A stretch of 33,684 nt of DNA from the IMG/VR virus record IMGVR_UViG_3300010373_000033, positions 1 through 33,684 of that record, one strand, 5' to 3'. The position numbers were made by a program, and so were the translations under genes. Below the pieces are notes generated by a model. It worked only from the letters and a program-made list of their open reading frames with translations, ran no database searches and had not been told where the DNA came from. Origin of the DNA: a virus. Positions 7,982 to 14,620 of the stretch are shown piece after piece (the stretch's first letter is position 1; every line of letters starts with the position of its first letter).

Positions 7982-8128
7982 CTAATGAAAAGTTTTTGGG
8001 TACACTTGCTTCTTGAGATATTCCTGTCTCTCTATGCTCTGGTCTTTGGCTTCCTCTGGTACTTCGAATTCATCCGAGTCGAATTCCTGTTCATCAAACT
8101 CGTCGGTTCTTTCGTCGTCAAAACCCAC
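7982..8128 (-). CDS. Acidic 48-residue microprotein
   Basis: GTG at 8128 shares its first base with the TAG of the upstream HTH gene (TAGTG), the same junction as at the radical SAM gene. It ends at TAG 7984-7982, two bases before the ParB-like ATG. The first half is strongly acidic (many Asp/Glu with Phe), while the end is basic. Such acidic tails can mimic DNA or bind a partner. Function unknown. Confidence 0.6.
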   Translation of the reverse strand: MGFDDERTDEFDEQEFDSDEFEVPEEAKDQSIERQEYLKKQVYPKTFH

Positions 8129-8337
8129 TAGCTAACCACTTCCTCGGTTTCTATCCATTTGAAAGCACCATCCTCGTATATGATATTATCATACCGTGCA
8201 ATCACAAACTTTCTGTAATTGTAGAAAGTTGAGGGGGATAAATCAAGTAGATTACAGAACTTTACTATATCTACTACTTTTTCTTTTTTGACCAATTGAT
8301 AGATCTTGTCTATCGCTTTTGACATGTTACGCTTCAT
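8128..8337 (-). CDS. Small winged/HTH DNA-binding protein
   Basis: A 69-residue protein, first gene of the leftward unit ending in the radical SAM gene. Residues about 22-45 read as a helix-turn-helix (VDIVKFCNLLDLSPSTFYNYRKFV), and the acidic aromatic C-terminus could form a wing. It probably regulates its own promoter in the AT-rich gap upstream, which holds inverted repeats. Confidence 0.65.
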   Translation of the reverse strand: MKRNMSKAIDKIYQLVKKEKVVDIVKFCNLLDLSPSTFYNYRKFVIARYDNIIYEDGAFKWIETEEVVS

Positions 8338-8360
8338 TACTCCACTCTACTTTACTTTCT

Positions 8361-8368
8361 ACTTAAAG
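8361..8368 (-). promoter_or_regulatory. TATA-like box for the leftward gene at 8337
   Basis: Read on the minus strand, a CTTTAAGT-type box is centred about 27 nt upstream of the ATG at 8337, matching leaderless archaeal spacing. Confidence 0.4.
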
Positions 8369-8467
8369 ATTTAGGATAAGTTTGTTTTAGTTTTTTATTT
8401 ATTTATTTTCTCTTTTAAAATTTTTTTATTATAGTGATTTGTAAAAAGTAGAGTAGAGTAAAATAAA

Positions 8468-8490
8468 AGTGAATGGTAAGTTCATTCACT
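8468..8490. repeat. Perfect 8-bp inverted repeat with 7-nt spacer
   Basis: AGTGAATG and CATTCACT flank a 7-base spacer. It lies just past the stop of the nuclease-like gene (minus strand) and upstream of the next leftward promoter. It may be a terminator hairpin or a dimeric operator. Confidence 0.5.
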
Positions 8491-8525
8491 AAATACAGAA
8501 AAATTCGAGCCGTGCCTGCAAACGT

Positions 8526-8972
8526 CTAGGAGTGTTCTGACTCACTAATCTGTCTTTTAGCGTATGTTTTAATTAAAAATTGCTTTAGGGTTTCCTTCCA
8601 TTTCTTGTCGGATTCCCATATCTTGCAGACACCAAACTTTGCCTTGGTGTAGGCCCAATCCCGTTTTAGATCGTGATTATTTCCCTCAAAATGTCCTTTT
8701 CTTCGCTTGCTTCCCTTGTTTGGCTTGGCTTCTTCCTCGTATTCGATTATGATCTTATTGTGAAAATCCAGTACATCAGGGCAGAACATTTCAAAGCCGA
8801 TCAATGGAAGTTTGCCGTTACCGATAAAGCATGTTCCAAGGTCTGAGATGTCTATCCTTGTCTCGTAATTTCCTTGGTCAAACTTGAACCGAAAACCTAG
8901 TCCAAATTCTTCACTGATTCGGTTAGCTTCTTGCCATACTGGATAGATACGATCAAAGTCTCGATGTCCCAA
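8526..8972 (-). CDS. PD-(D/E)XK-like endonuclease candidate
   Basis: A 148-residue protein starting at TTG 8972. A P-D pair at residues 65-66 is followed by the hydrophobic strand IIIEYEE (E77, E79), and then by NNHDLKRDWAYTKAKFGV and a KIWESD strand. This order resembles very-short-patch-repair and other PD-(D/E)XK nucleases (D ... E-x-E/K ... HxxKRD). The first positions are E-x-E, so the metal site is not canonical. It may resolve junctions, cut host DNA or act as a homing-type enzyme. Confidence 0.5.
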   Translation of the reverse strand: MGHRDFDRIYPVWQEANRISEEFGLGFRFKFDQGNYETRIDISDLGTCFIGNGKLPLIGFEMFCPDVLDFHNKIIIEYEEEAKPNKGSKRRKGHFEGNNHDLKRDWAYTKAKFGVCKIWESDKKWKETLKQFLIKTYAKRQISESEHS

Positions 8973-8976
8973 AAAA

Positions 8977-9126
8977 TCACTTGTAGTTGTTTATTATTTT
9001 ATTGACTTTGTTTAAATCTACGGTTTCGCCTACACCACGAAACTCGTAAGGTACTTTCTTGATCTTCTTGGCAATCCTGGAAAGTTTTTCCTTTTCTTCC
9101 CTGATGTATGCAGAAGGACTAGTCAT
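8977..9126 (-). CDS. Basic 49-residue microprotein
   Basis: ATG at 9126 overlaps the upstream stop (ATGA). The peptide is Lys-rich with a helical N-terminal half (REEKEKLSRIAKKIKKV) and no Cys. It ends five bases before the nuclease-like gene. Possibly a small nucleic-acid-binding partner of that enzyme; unknown. Confidence 0.55.
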   Translation of the reverse strand: MTSPSAYIREEKEKLSRIAKKIKKVPYEFRGVGETVDLNKVNKIINNYK

Positions 9127-9296
9127 TTGTACTTGTACTCCTTGTTCAGTTTGTTTCGTATCGTACTATCATCCAGTATGCCGTCAAAGAGTTTGCACAT
9201 GTATTTTGTTACTTCCTTATCTTCCATTTCTACGAATCCCTTTAGGTTTTCTGCCATCTTTGGGATTATTTCTTGAGGATTCAGGAATTTTGGCAC
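9123..9296 (-). CDS. 57-residue helical microprotein
   Basis: GTG at 9296 follows a GGAGTGAT ribosome-binding-like motif, and the stop overlaps the next ATG (ATGA). The sequence is helical and mixed charge with one Cys. No family recognised; the SD and junctions support it. Confidence 0.55.
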   Translation of the reverse strand: MPKFLNPQEIIPKMAENLKGFVEMEDKEVTKYMCKLFDGILDDSTIRNKLNKEYKYK

Positions 9297-9424
9297 TCTA
9301 TCACTCCCTTTTGCAGTTCGATTATTTGTTTGAGTTCTCGAATCTCAACTTCTTTTTCTTCCAATTTTTCTTTCAAGGAAGCGATAAATTCCTCTGGTTC
9401 GCTGGAATATCCTTCTCGACTCAT
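9281..9424 (-). CDS. 47-residue coiled-coil microprotein
   Basis: ATG at 9424 overlaps the stop of the SWIM gene (ATGA). Residues about 10-40 form a clear heptad coiled coil rich in Glu, Lys, Leu and Ile. The end overlaps the next gene by 16 bases. Probably oligomeric; function unknown. Confidence 0.55.
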   Translation of the reverse strand: MSREGYSSEPEEFIASLKEKLEEKEVEIRELKQIIELQKGVIECQNS

Positions 9425-9753
9425 TGGTGTCTCATCCCTTCATAGCCTGCATAACGGATCTCTCTTGCACCGATTATGTGCTTGCATTGGAAAGCAAATC
9501 CATGTGAGCTAATCCATTTCTCTACATTACCATGATAAAACGAAGGACAGTCGCAATCATCCTCAATATGGGGGATATGTGACATTACTTTCCCATGGTA
9601 CTTTACATCATCCTTGTTGGCTACTTGGATGCCTGTTTTCTTGTCGAAACGATCCTCTGGTTCCAAGACCAAGAAATTTTCCGAGTCTGTGAATTTCAAA
9701 ACCACTTCCTTGGAACGTTCGATTCTTCCAATTTCAAATAGCGGGTTTAACAT
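9421..9753 (-). CDS. SWIM zinc-finger protein
   Basis: A 110-residue protein, first gene of its leftward unit. Residues about 66-92 contain CDC followed by a C-x-H (CKH), the CxCx(n)CxH pattern of SWIM zinc fingers, which bind DNA or proteins. The N-terminal half is beta-rich. SWIM proteins of this short kind are common in archaea, which fits the host guess. Probably regulatory or recombination-related. Confidence 0.7.
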   Translation of the reverse strand: MLNPLFEIGRIERSKEVVLKFTDSENFLVLEPEDRFDKKTGIQVANKDDVKYHGKVMSHIPHIEDDCDCPSFYHGNVEKWISSHGFAFQCKHIIGAREIRYAGYEGMRHQ

Positions 9754-9774
9754 TCGTGATTATAGAATATGGTT

Positions 9775-9782
9775 CTATTTAT
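9775..9782 (-). promoter_or_regulatory. TATA-like box for the SWIM gene
   Basis: ATAAATAG on the minus strand is centred about 26 nt upstream of the ATG at 9753, as for a leaderless archaeal transcript. Confidence 0.45.
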
Positions 9783-9812
9783 TCGTTTAAACATAATTAA
9801 ATTATTTTAAAG

Positions 9813-9820
9813 TTTATTAA
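9813..9820 (+). promoter_or_regulatory. TATA-like box for the rightward gene at 9846
   Basis: TTTATTAA is centred about 29 nt upstream of the ATG at 9846 and preceded by TTTTAAAG. Together with the box at 9775 it makes a divergent promoter pair in a 92-base gap. Confidence 0.45.
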
Positions 9821-9845
9821 GGGCATATTTCCTAGTATTGGTATA

Positions 9846-10004
9846 ATGGCAAGACATCTCGTAGTAAAAGACGAAATCGGCTGCGTAGTGGAACAGATAG
9901 CAAACGAGGATAAACGAGACATCGGGATAACTACCGAAATCTTACTCTCTGAAAATCCAAGATTCAAAAAAATAGCAGAAGAAATGAGGAAGTCGAAGAA
10001 ATAA
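9846..10004 (+). CDS. Ribbon-helix-helix-like small regulator
   Basis: A 52-residue protein whose stop overlaps the next ATG (TAATG). The start RHLVVKDEI could be a beta strand, followed by two helices ending in a basic tail, the size and order of ribbon-helix-helix repressors. It is the first gene behind a divergent promoter, a usual place for a regulator. The assignment is by pattern only. Confidence 0.55.
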   Translation: MARHLVVKDEIGCVVEQIANEDKRDIGITTEILLSENPRFKKIAEEMRKSKK

Positions 10005-10471
10005 TGGTAGAAAAGAAAGAAGGTGCAACTATGGAATGTTTGAACTGTGGAAATGACCTTGTCTGCGGTTGGTCCAAACCTTCGGATACTTTCAAACAAA
10101 AACTGCAATGGCAAAACAAGAATGGTAAGGCTCACTACAAGTATGAAAACGGCGAATATCTTTGCATTGGAGAGGATGGTGAAGTAATTGAAACACTACC
10201 AAAAAAAGATACAAAACCGGAAGCAAAAGGGTTACAACCGAATTTAGATAAAGTAATCAAAGATGCAACCGAAGAAACTCCAAAAAGAAGTCCAGAACAA
10301 AAAGTAATAGATGCTATCCAGATGGTAGAGCTACTCTGGTGTCCAGCTCTTGAAAAGGCAAAAGAAGTATACCAGATTTCACCTGATACCAAGGAACCAC
10401 AGACTAACAAGGATGTAATGATACTATCACAAGTATTTTTCAAAGCAATGGTTGAATCTTACCTGAAATGA
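10004..10471 (+). CDS. Unknown protein with N-terminal zinc motif
   Basis: A 155-residue protein; ATG at 10004 overlaps the upstream stop. An internal ATG at 10031 follows a GGTGCAAC stretch and is a possible alternative. Residues 10-25 hold CLNC and another Cys, and a further Cys lies near 54, suggesting a zinc site. The middle is polar and Lys-rich (linker), and the last 60 residues are helical. Unknown; likely nucleic-acid-associated. Confidence 0.6.
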   Translation: MVEKKEGATMECLNCGNDLVCGWSKPSDTFKQKLQWQNKNGKAHYKYENGEYLCIGEDGEVIETLPKKDTKPEAKGLQPNLDKVIKDATEETPKRSPEQKVIDAIQMVELLWCPALEKAKEVYQISPDTKEPQTNKDVMILSQVFFKAMVESYLK

Positions 10472-10692
10472 CAAACAAAACCTTCCAATGTGGATGTGTT
10501 GTTTCTGATACCGAAGTTATAAAATTCTGTAACGATCATTGGATGGATTACATAATCAGTGGAAATGTCATATATCCAAAAGACAATAAAGGTGATATCT
10601 TGTTAATCAGTGTTCAACCAATAGTAAACCCATTTGGTAAGAGTATTTTCACGAACATCAAAACACTAAATCTAACGGTAGATACCAAATGA
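10468..10692 (+). CDS. Small Cys/His protein
   Basis: A 74-residue protein whose ATG overlaps the previous stop (ATGA). Residues 8-24 contain CGC and a CNDH, enough for one zinc. The rest is beta-rich. Not recognised. Confidence 0.6.
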   Translation: MTNKTFQCGCVVSDTEVIKFCNDHWMDYIISGNVIYPKDNKGDILLISVQPIVNPFGKSIFTNIKTLNLTVDTK

Positions 10693-11006
10693 CACAGGTC
10701 GTAACCTACGATAAGAACAAGAATGAAGTTCGTACTCTAATCAAGAAACCCTTTATCATGGCTTCTGAAATGCTGGGATGGAAGAATAGAAAATCCCAAG
10801 GACTGGGATTCAACAAGCAGATCATCAATACTTGTCTTGTAAACCATGCAGATCTTACCGTATACGTGGAATCGAACGAAGCCTGGTATAATATTTCCTT
10901 TGAATCACTAAAATCGTTCATGGATTATTATTTTACAGATTATCAGGTCAAAAGCAACGTAGTCCTAAACGTGATCGCTTTCGATGAGTTCCACTTGATA
11001 TCGTAA
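10689..11006 (+). CDS. Unknown 105-residue protein
   Basis: ATG overlaps the upstream stop (ATGA). A mixed alpha/beta sequence with a single Cys and a basic stretch near residue 30 (GWKNRKSQGLGF). No motif is recognised. The position in a compact rightward unit suggests an early gene. Confidence 0.6.
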   Translation: MTQVVTYDKNKNEVRTLIKKPFIMASEMLGWKNRKSQGLGFNKQIINTCLVNHADLTVYVESNEAWYNISFESLKSFMDYYFTDYQVKSNVVLNVIAFDEFHLIS

Positions 11007-11007
11007 A

Positions 11008-11097
11008 ATGTCTGAAAATTACTCGGATGACAACTGTATTTGTAGGGCAGAAATTATCAATCCTGACTGTCCTAGACATGGAAAGATCCTAAGCTAA
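11008..11097 (+). CDS. 29-residue zinc-knuckle-like microprotein
   Basis: ATG one base after the previous stop and ending in a 4-base overlap with the convergent gene's stop. It has the pattern C-x-C-x8-C-x2-H, enough for one zinc. Very short, so moderate confidence. Confidence 0.5.
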   Translation: MSENYSDDNCICRAEIINPDCPRHGKILS

Positions 11098-11393
11098 CTT
11101 TTATTTCCTTTTGTAATCAAGAGTTTCAAATTAGGAATGAAATATCTTATGTAACTAATCAAGTCATATTCTTCACATCCACAATTAAACGAATAATCAT
11201 TATCTGGATACCATGATATGCAGACTCCTTTAGGATCTGATAGATGATCATAACTCACATGATCATAGAGTCTATGTTCACAGTTGTAGCAGGGAAGCCA
11301 ACCATAGACATACTTCTTTGATTTCTCTAGTACATGGTTAACATCTAAACAGAATCTAGCAAACTTGCTATAAGGTAACTGGAATTGATACAT
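11094..11393 (-). CDS. Cys-rich 99-residue protein, last gene of the leftward zinc cluster
   Basis: It contains CYNC near residue 35 and CGC near 71, with several His between, so probably one zinc site. It is rich in Tyr and Asp. The end meets the convergent rightward unit in a 4-base overlap. Function unknown. Confidence 0.6.
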   Translation of the reverse strand: MYQFQLPYSKFARFCLDVNHVLEKSKKYVYGWLPCYNCEHRLYDHVSYDHLSDPKGVCISWYPDNDYSFNCGCEEYDLISYIRYFIPNLKLLITKGNKS

Positions 11394-11416
11394 CTAGTAA
11401 CACTCCGATTCTTTTG

Positions 11417-11533
11417 TCATTTAGGTACTCCGAATAATGTGATAGACATGGTTATCTTACATCTATTACAAAAGTAATCATCTTTTCCTTTGAAGAATGG
11501 AGTTAACTCTTTTCTACAAAGAGGGCAAAACAT
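11417..11533 (-). CDS. 38-residue zinc-ribbon microprotein
   Basis: ATG at 11533, or TTG at 11539 overlapping the previous TGA as TTGA and adding two residues. Two CxxC pairs (CPLC and CNRC, about 16 apart) form a full minimal zinc ribbon. Unknown role. Confidence 0.6.
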   Translation of the reverse strand: MFCPLCRKELTPFFKGKDDYFCNRCKITMSITLFGVPK

Positions 11534-11535
11534 AC

Positions 11536-11760
11536 TCAAGACGACTTCACCGCAATATCATCAGACTTTTTCATTCCTTGTCCACGAGCATATTTGATTC
11601 CACAATTAATGTAGTTGTGTTCATGAACTTGATCTGCTGGACACGAATTTACCGAACGATAATATCTATCATGTTTGGAATTATGAAGAAAAATGAATCT
11701 GAATGAACCTACATCATAGAATCGATTACAAGTCTTACAAAAATAATATCCATCACTCAT
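11536..11760 (-). CDS. Small Cys/His-rich protein
   Basis: 74 residues; ATG overlaps the Dam stop (ATGA). CKTC at residues 8-11, later single Cys residues and several His make a likely zinc site. The C-terminus is basic. Unknown. Confidence 0.6.
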   Translation of the reverse strand: MSDGYYFCKTCNRFYDVGSFRFIFLHNSKHDRYYRSVNSCPADQVHEHNYINCGIKYARGQGMKKSDDIAVKSS

Positions 11761-12602
11761 GTCTCTAAACCTTCCTTTTGAAATGTAATCGGGAAAGCCT
11801 CTAAAGGATTTTGCTTGATGACAATATCTGGACTTAGAATCAATATTTCTGAGGACTTCTTAGAATCATTACTAATTCCATACTTCCAAGTTAAATTCAT
11901 GATTCTAAATTGGCCATATCTTTCTCTAATGACCTCTGTATCATTGTATGATAAAATCCATCTCTCACGATTCTTGAGTAATTCATAGAGCATATTATGT
12001 TCAAACTCTTCCTTACTTCTCTTTGAATAGGCATAGAGTCTATCATGTTTAACATAAGGTGGATCTAGATATAGAAAGTCCTCCGAGTGTTTTGGTATTG
12101 AGGCTTTGAAATCTGAATAACCAATATGAAACCCACTTACCTTGAAGTTTCTAACTCTATCAATAATGGCCTTATTGAATCTCTGATAGATGTCTGTGTA
12201 TAATCCACCATTAACAGTAGAACCACCAAATGTAGTTCGATTTAAAATAAAAAACATAACTGCACGCATAATAGAGTCTTGTTCAATGAAGATCTTTTTA
12301 CTCCAAGTACGTAAAACATTCTTATCAATATTGAAGTGTTCTTGAATCTTGTCTGCTAATTGCTCTGGATTGTTTACTAGGTGATTCCAGAAATCTACTA
12401 AAGGTTCAAAGTTGTCATAACCATAAACTCTAATTCCTTTGGTTGCACATGATAACTCGAAAGAACCACCGCCTATGAATGGTGAACATATTGTCTTTAG
12501 ATTCTCAGGTAAGTATTGAGTTAATGATTTAATTGCTCTTGTCTTACCCCCTGCATATCTTAAGGGCGATATGGCATGTTGACATTGGTTATCTTTTGTC
12601 AA
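11757..12602 (-). CDS. dam: D12-class DNA adenine methyltransferase (Dam)
   Basis: A 281-residue protein of the D12 class N6-adenine family. It shows the N-terminal PLRYAGGK motif (about 13-20), the SAM-binding FIGGGSFE motif (about 42-49), a helical target-recognition region, and the catalytic DPPY (about 178-181). Start TTG at 12602 overlaps the upstream TGA (TTGA). It is the only large enzyme in the zinc-microprotein cluster and has no adjacent restriction enzyme. It likely modifies GATC-like sites to evade host nucleases or switch transcription; the site is not determinable here. Confidence 0.9.
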   Translation of the reverse strand: MTKDNQCQHAISPLRYAGGKTRAIKSLTQYLPENLKTICSPFIGGGSFELSCATKGIRVYGYDNFEPLVDFWNHLVNNPEQLADKIQEHFNIDKNVLRTWSKKIFIEQDSIMRAVMFFILNRTTFGGSTVNGGLYTDIYQRFNKAIIDRVRNFKVSGFHIGYSDFKASIPKHSEDFLYLDPPYVKHDRLYAYSKRSKEEFEHNMLYELLKNRERWILSYNDTEVIRERYGQFRIMNLTWKYGISNDSKKSSEILILSPDIVIKQNPLEAFPITFQKEGLET

Positions 12603-12697
12603 TCTAATTCATCCTCATATTCTTTACATAATTGATAATCCACATGAAAATAAATCGCTTCTTTAACATGACATTCATCACAAATCCCTTGATTCAT
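12599..12697 (-). CDS. 32-residue zinc microprotein
   Basis: ATG at 12697 overlaps the upstream stop (ATGA), and the stop overlaps the Dam start (TTGA). CDEC near the N-terminus, a following His and a third Cys at residue 24 fit one zinc. Perfect coupling on both sides supports translation. Confidence 0.55.
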   Translation of the reverse strand: MNQGICDECHVKEAIYFHVDYQLCKEYEDELD

Positions 12698-12891
12698 AGT
12701 ATATGCACCATTGGTTCATCAAAACTATACTTACTTGGTAACTTCAAAAGACATTCAGGGCATCTTAACCAATTATACATCCAATTTACAATAACACAAA
12801 GTACGATTTTCTTATGAAGTGGACAATAAGAATAAGTGTTTGTTGTTTTCCATCCCCTACGTGTAAGTGGACAATTTGTTGTTCCTGTCAA
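12694..12891 (-). CDS. 65-residue zinc protein
   Basis: The preferred start is TTG at 12891, which forms TTGA with the upstream stop; a longer in-frame start at TTG 12906 overlaps more. The N-terminus (MTGTTNCPLTRRG) resembles the one at 13818. A CPLH and a CPEC form a zinc site around a hydrophobic middle. Unknown. Confidence 0.6.
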   Translation of the reverse strand: MTGTTNCPLTRRGWKTTNTYSYCPLHKKIVLCVIVNWMYNWLRCPECLLKLPSKYSFDEPMVHIL

Positions 12892-13085
12892 GATGAATCT
12901 CTCCAAAGAATTTCATTAGTAACAACCTCATTTACAATTTCTAATCCACATTCTGAACAAGTAATTTTTCTAGTTCTAAAAAACATGTAAATTGGATAGA
13001 ATCGCTGTTTTTGGCAACTATTACAAAAAACTCTAAAATATGCTACGGCTGTCTTTCTTTCTAGACGGTCTGACGGAACTGTCAT
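12888..13085 (-). CDS. 65-residue zinc-ribbon protein
   Basis: ATG at 13085 overlaps the upstream stop (ATGA), with GGAG upstream. CNSC and CSEC, about 19 residues apart, are a zinc ribbon, flanked by basic residues and aromatic strands. Probably nucleic-acid-binding. Confidence 0.65.
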   Translation of the reverse strand: MTVPSDRLERKTAVAYFRVFCNSCQKQRFYPIYMFFRTRKITCSECGLEIVNEVVTNEILWRDSS

Positions 13086-13249
13086 TTGGATAGTTTCTCC
13101 TTACGTCTTTTAGCCCACATTTCTTCATGAGTTAACCTACCTCGTTTTATTCTTCCCTTAGTCTGATAGTATTTGTTCTGTCTTTCTCTTTGTTTTTTGC
13201 AAGGTAAACAATCACATTTGTAAACTCCACGTTTCTTAAATTCTGCCAT
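13082..13249 (-). CDS. Basic 55-residue Cys-rich protein
   Basis: ATG at 13249 overlaps the upstream TAA (TAATG), and the stop overlaps the next ATG. It has a CDCLPC cluster and is strongly Lys/Arg-rich thereafter (many RQ, KR pairs). Likely binds nucleic acid. Confidence 0.6.
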   Translation of the reverse strand: MAEFKKRGVYKCDCLPCKKQRERQNKYYQTKGRIKRGRLTHEEMWAKRRKEKLSK

Positions 13250-13419
13250 TACGGTTTCTCCATAATGTCATTTGCCTTAACTCTGGACTCACAATCGCAT
13301 TGAATCATCTTCTTAACATGATAGCCACCTTTAGAACATTCATCATCATAATCTATTGAAATACTCATCCAATCACAATCAAGTAAGATACCACAATTAA
13401 AACAAACTAGATGTCTCAT
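13249..13419 (-). CDS. 56-residue zinc protein (start revised)
   Basis: A longer frame is open to 13467. The ATG at 13419 overlaps the stop of the upstream 30-codon gene as ATGA, so it is the better start. CFNC and CDC motifs lie 40 residues apart with further Cys. Unknown. Confidence 0.6.
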   Translation of the reverse strand: MRHLVCFNCGILLDCDWMSISIDYDDECSKGGYHVKKMIQCDCESRVKANDIMEKP

Positions 13420-13508
13420 TCTAAAAGATTCTCCTCTTCCATTAATTCGATGGTGCACATTACACATCGATAACCTTCTCTACAGTCGCATGAATTATTT
13501 ATAGTCAT
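13416..13508 (-). CDS. 30-residue Cys-rich microprotein
   Basis: ATG at 13508 and stop at 13416 both sit in ATGA overlaps with neighbours. CDC followed by a CVMC makes four Cys within 12 residues. It overlaps an alternative longer start of the next gene, which is rejected in its favour. Confidence 0.5.
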   Translation of the reverse strand: MTINNSCDCREGYRCVMCTIELMEEENLLE

Positions 13509-13609
13509 TTCATTTGCCACTCCTCAATAAGTTTCTTAAGTATTGGGCATTGTGTGTCATGATACCCATTTGCTATTTTACAGTCTTTACATTTGTTATC
13601 TACTGTCAA
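13505..13609 (-). CDS. 34-residue zinc microprotein
   Basis: TTG at 13609 forms TTGA with the upstream stop, and the end overlaps the next ATG (ATGA). CKDC, a His and one more Cys give a one-zinc pattern. GAGGGG lies upstream as a possible ribosome-binding site. Confidence 0.55.
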   Translation of the reverse strand: MTVDNKCKDCKIANGYHDTQCPILKKLIEEWQMK

Positions 13610-13818
13610 CAGATTAACCCCTCATGATTAAGTTGTTTGACTGATTGAATTGAGTGATCTAAAAGTATTTTCATAGACGGTAATCGTTTAGATAGTTTTT
13701 CAGCGTCTAGTAAATGATTCATGGCTTGTTGAATTTCAATTAAAAATCTATGATATTCATCAAGTGGATGAGGTGGGTTTATTCCCTTGCATATTGGACA
13801 CTTTGTTGTAGATGTCAA
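13606..13818 (-). CDS. 70-residue protein with N-terminal zinc motif and helix
   Basis: TTG at 13818 forms TTGA with the upstream stop. N-terminal CPIC (residues 7-10) is followed by a long amphipathic helix (about 22-62). The end has one Cys. Helical part suggests dimerisation. Unknown. Confidence 0.6.
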   Translation of the reverse strand: MTSTTKCPICKGINPPHPLDEYHRFLIEIQQAMNHLLDAEKLSKRLPSMKILLDHSIQSVKQLNHEGLIC

Positions 13819-13964
13819 TCTAATTTCTCCATTAATTCAGGATTTTTGGCATAAAGTTCATCTGCAATCTCATTCATTTCTTCTTCTGAACATTCCATAG
13901 TATACCACCAAGTACCTACACTTCTACCTGTTTTCCTGAACCTATCTTGGTCTAAATCAAACAT
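13815..13964 (-). CDS. Acidic 49-residue microprotein
   Basis: ATG at 13964 lies inside the end of the upstream gene (8-base overlap), and the stop forms the TTGA start of the next. The C-terminal half is Glu-rich and helical, with one Cys. Unknown. Confidence 0.55.
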   Translation of the reverse strand: MFDLDQDRFRKTGRSVGTWWYTMECSEEEMNEIADELYAKNPELMEKLD

Positions 13965-14187
13965 CTTTACTTGTACCTCGAAACGTTTGGAAGCAATCTG
14001 CGATATGGTGTACTGCTTGTGTTCTAGACATCATAGTAAAACAAAATATCTTACATATTGGACAATGGTCATACTTGTTTGGTATTTCCCAGACCCCTGC
14101 ACACTTTTCACATATCTCTACGTTTGGATACTGTAATTTTAGTTTAGCAATAAGTTTCTGTTTACTTTCTAACTTCTTTGTTGACAT
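13957..14187 (-). CDS. 76-residue zinc-ribbon protein (start revised)
   Basis: A longer frame runs to 14289 but would overlap the upstream gene by about 100 bases; the ATG at 14187, one base past that gene's stop, is better. It has CEKC, then CPIC about 17 residues later, a zinc ribbon, preceded by a basic helix. A VHH motif and another Cys follow. Confidence 0.6.
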   Translation of the reverse strand: MSTKKLESKQKLIAKLKLQYPNVEICEKCAGVWEIPNKYDHCPICKIFCFTMMSRTQAVHHIADCFQTFRGTSKDV

Positions 14188-14188
14188 G

Positions 14189-14371
14189 TTAGAAATTCTC
14201 CAAGTAGTCTGAAAGATTGTTTTCATTACAGTGAATAACGCAATCACGTTTAACATTGTAAATTGTAATTGTCTTAAGTTCTGTACCAAAATCGTCTATG
14301 TTCTCTTTACCTTTTGCAAGGGCTAACATTCGCTTGCCTCTGTAAGATAGACCATTAGTTGATTGTGTCAT
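14189..14371 (-). CDS. 60-residue protein with C-terminal Cys/His
   Basis: ATG at 14371 overlaps the upstream TAA (TAATG); an in-frame extension to 14383 is less likely. It has a basic N-terminal half (RGKRM) and a CVIHC cluster. Unknown; possibly DNA-binding. Confidence 0.55.
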   Translation of the reverse strand: MTQSTNGLSYRGKRMLALAKGKENIDDFGTELKTITIYNVKRDCVIHCNENNLSDYLENF

Positions 14372-14493
14372 TAAGCAGTACACCTATCATCTAACATATT
14401 ACAATTTGAGTGCCAATACCTTCCATCTCCATCAGTCCAGATATTTTTGTCTTTTATTACTCTCTTACAGTAATAACATTTCTTATGTCTCAT
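14371..14493 (-). CDS. 40-residue zinc-finger microprotein
   Basis: ATG at 14493 overlaps the upstream gene by 11 bases and ends at a TAATG junction. CYYC and, 18 residues later, HSNC form a CxxC ... HxxxC finger resembling half a LIM domain. Further Cys near the end. Confidence 0.6.
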   Translation of the reverse strand: MRHKKCYYCKRVIKDKNIWTDGDGRYWHSNCNMLDDRCTA

Positions 14494-14620
14494 GTAATTT
14501 CTCCAAATCTGAATAAGTCCATGCTTCTAAATTATGAGTATTACATCTAACATAATTTGCTCTGATTACATCATCTCTTTCTTTTGTGATAAAACATTTA
14601 CCTTTAGATGGAAGTGTCAT
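14483..14620 (-). CDS. 45-residue microprotein with two Cys
   Basis: ATG at 14620 overlaps the upstream stop (ATGA), preceded by AGGTGA. Mixed charge, with Cys at 9 and 26 and a His nearby. Unknown. Confidence 0.55.
   Translation of the reverse strand: MTLPSKGKCFITKERDDVIRANYVRCNTHNLEAWTYSDLEKLHET

Larger units (their letters stand above)
8338..8525. promoter_or_regulatory. AT-rich control region with inverted repeats
   Basis: The largest gene-free gap (188 bases). It holds a TATA-like box for the leftward gene at 8337, and inverted copies of ACTCTACTTT at 8344-8353 and (reverse) 8445-8454. It also has long A/T runs and a perfect 8-bp inverted repeat at 8468-8490. It could be an operator for the HTH or ParB-like protein, or a replication origin. 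Confidence 0.45.

Noticed and set aside
8461-8520. Possible tRNA-like fold (hairpin and TTCGAGCC)
   Set aside because: No acceptor stem pairing or anticodon arm could be drawn; kept only as an inverted repeat.
9059-9512. Plus-strand frames of 128 and 79 codons
   Set aside because: They lie opposite three tightly coupled minus-strand microproteins with ribosome-binding-like motifs; their Phe/Leu/Ser-rich composition is typical of antisense frames.
11396-11420. 8-codon frame starting ATGA at 11420
   Set aside because: Too short to support as a gene; may only serve translational coupling.
13420-13467. Longer start of the 13249 gene
   Set aside because: It would overlap the coupled 30-codon Cys-rich gene; the ATG at 13419 forms an ATGA junction.
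14188-14289. Longer start of the 13957 gene
   Set aside because: About 100 bases would overlap the upstream coupled gene; ATG at 14187 fits the packing.
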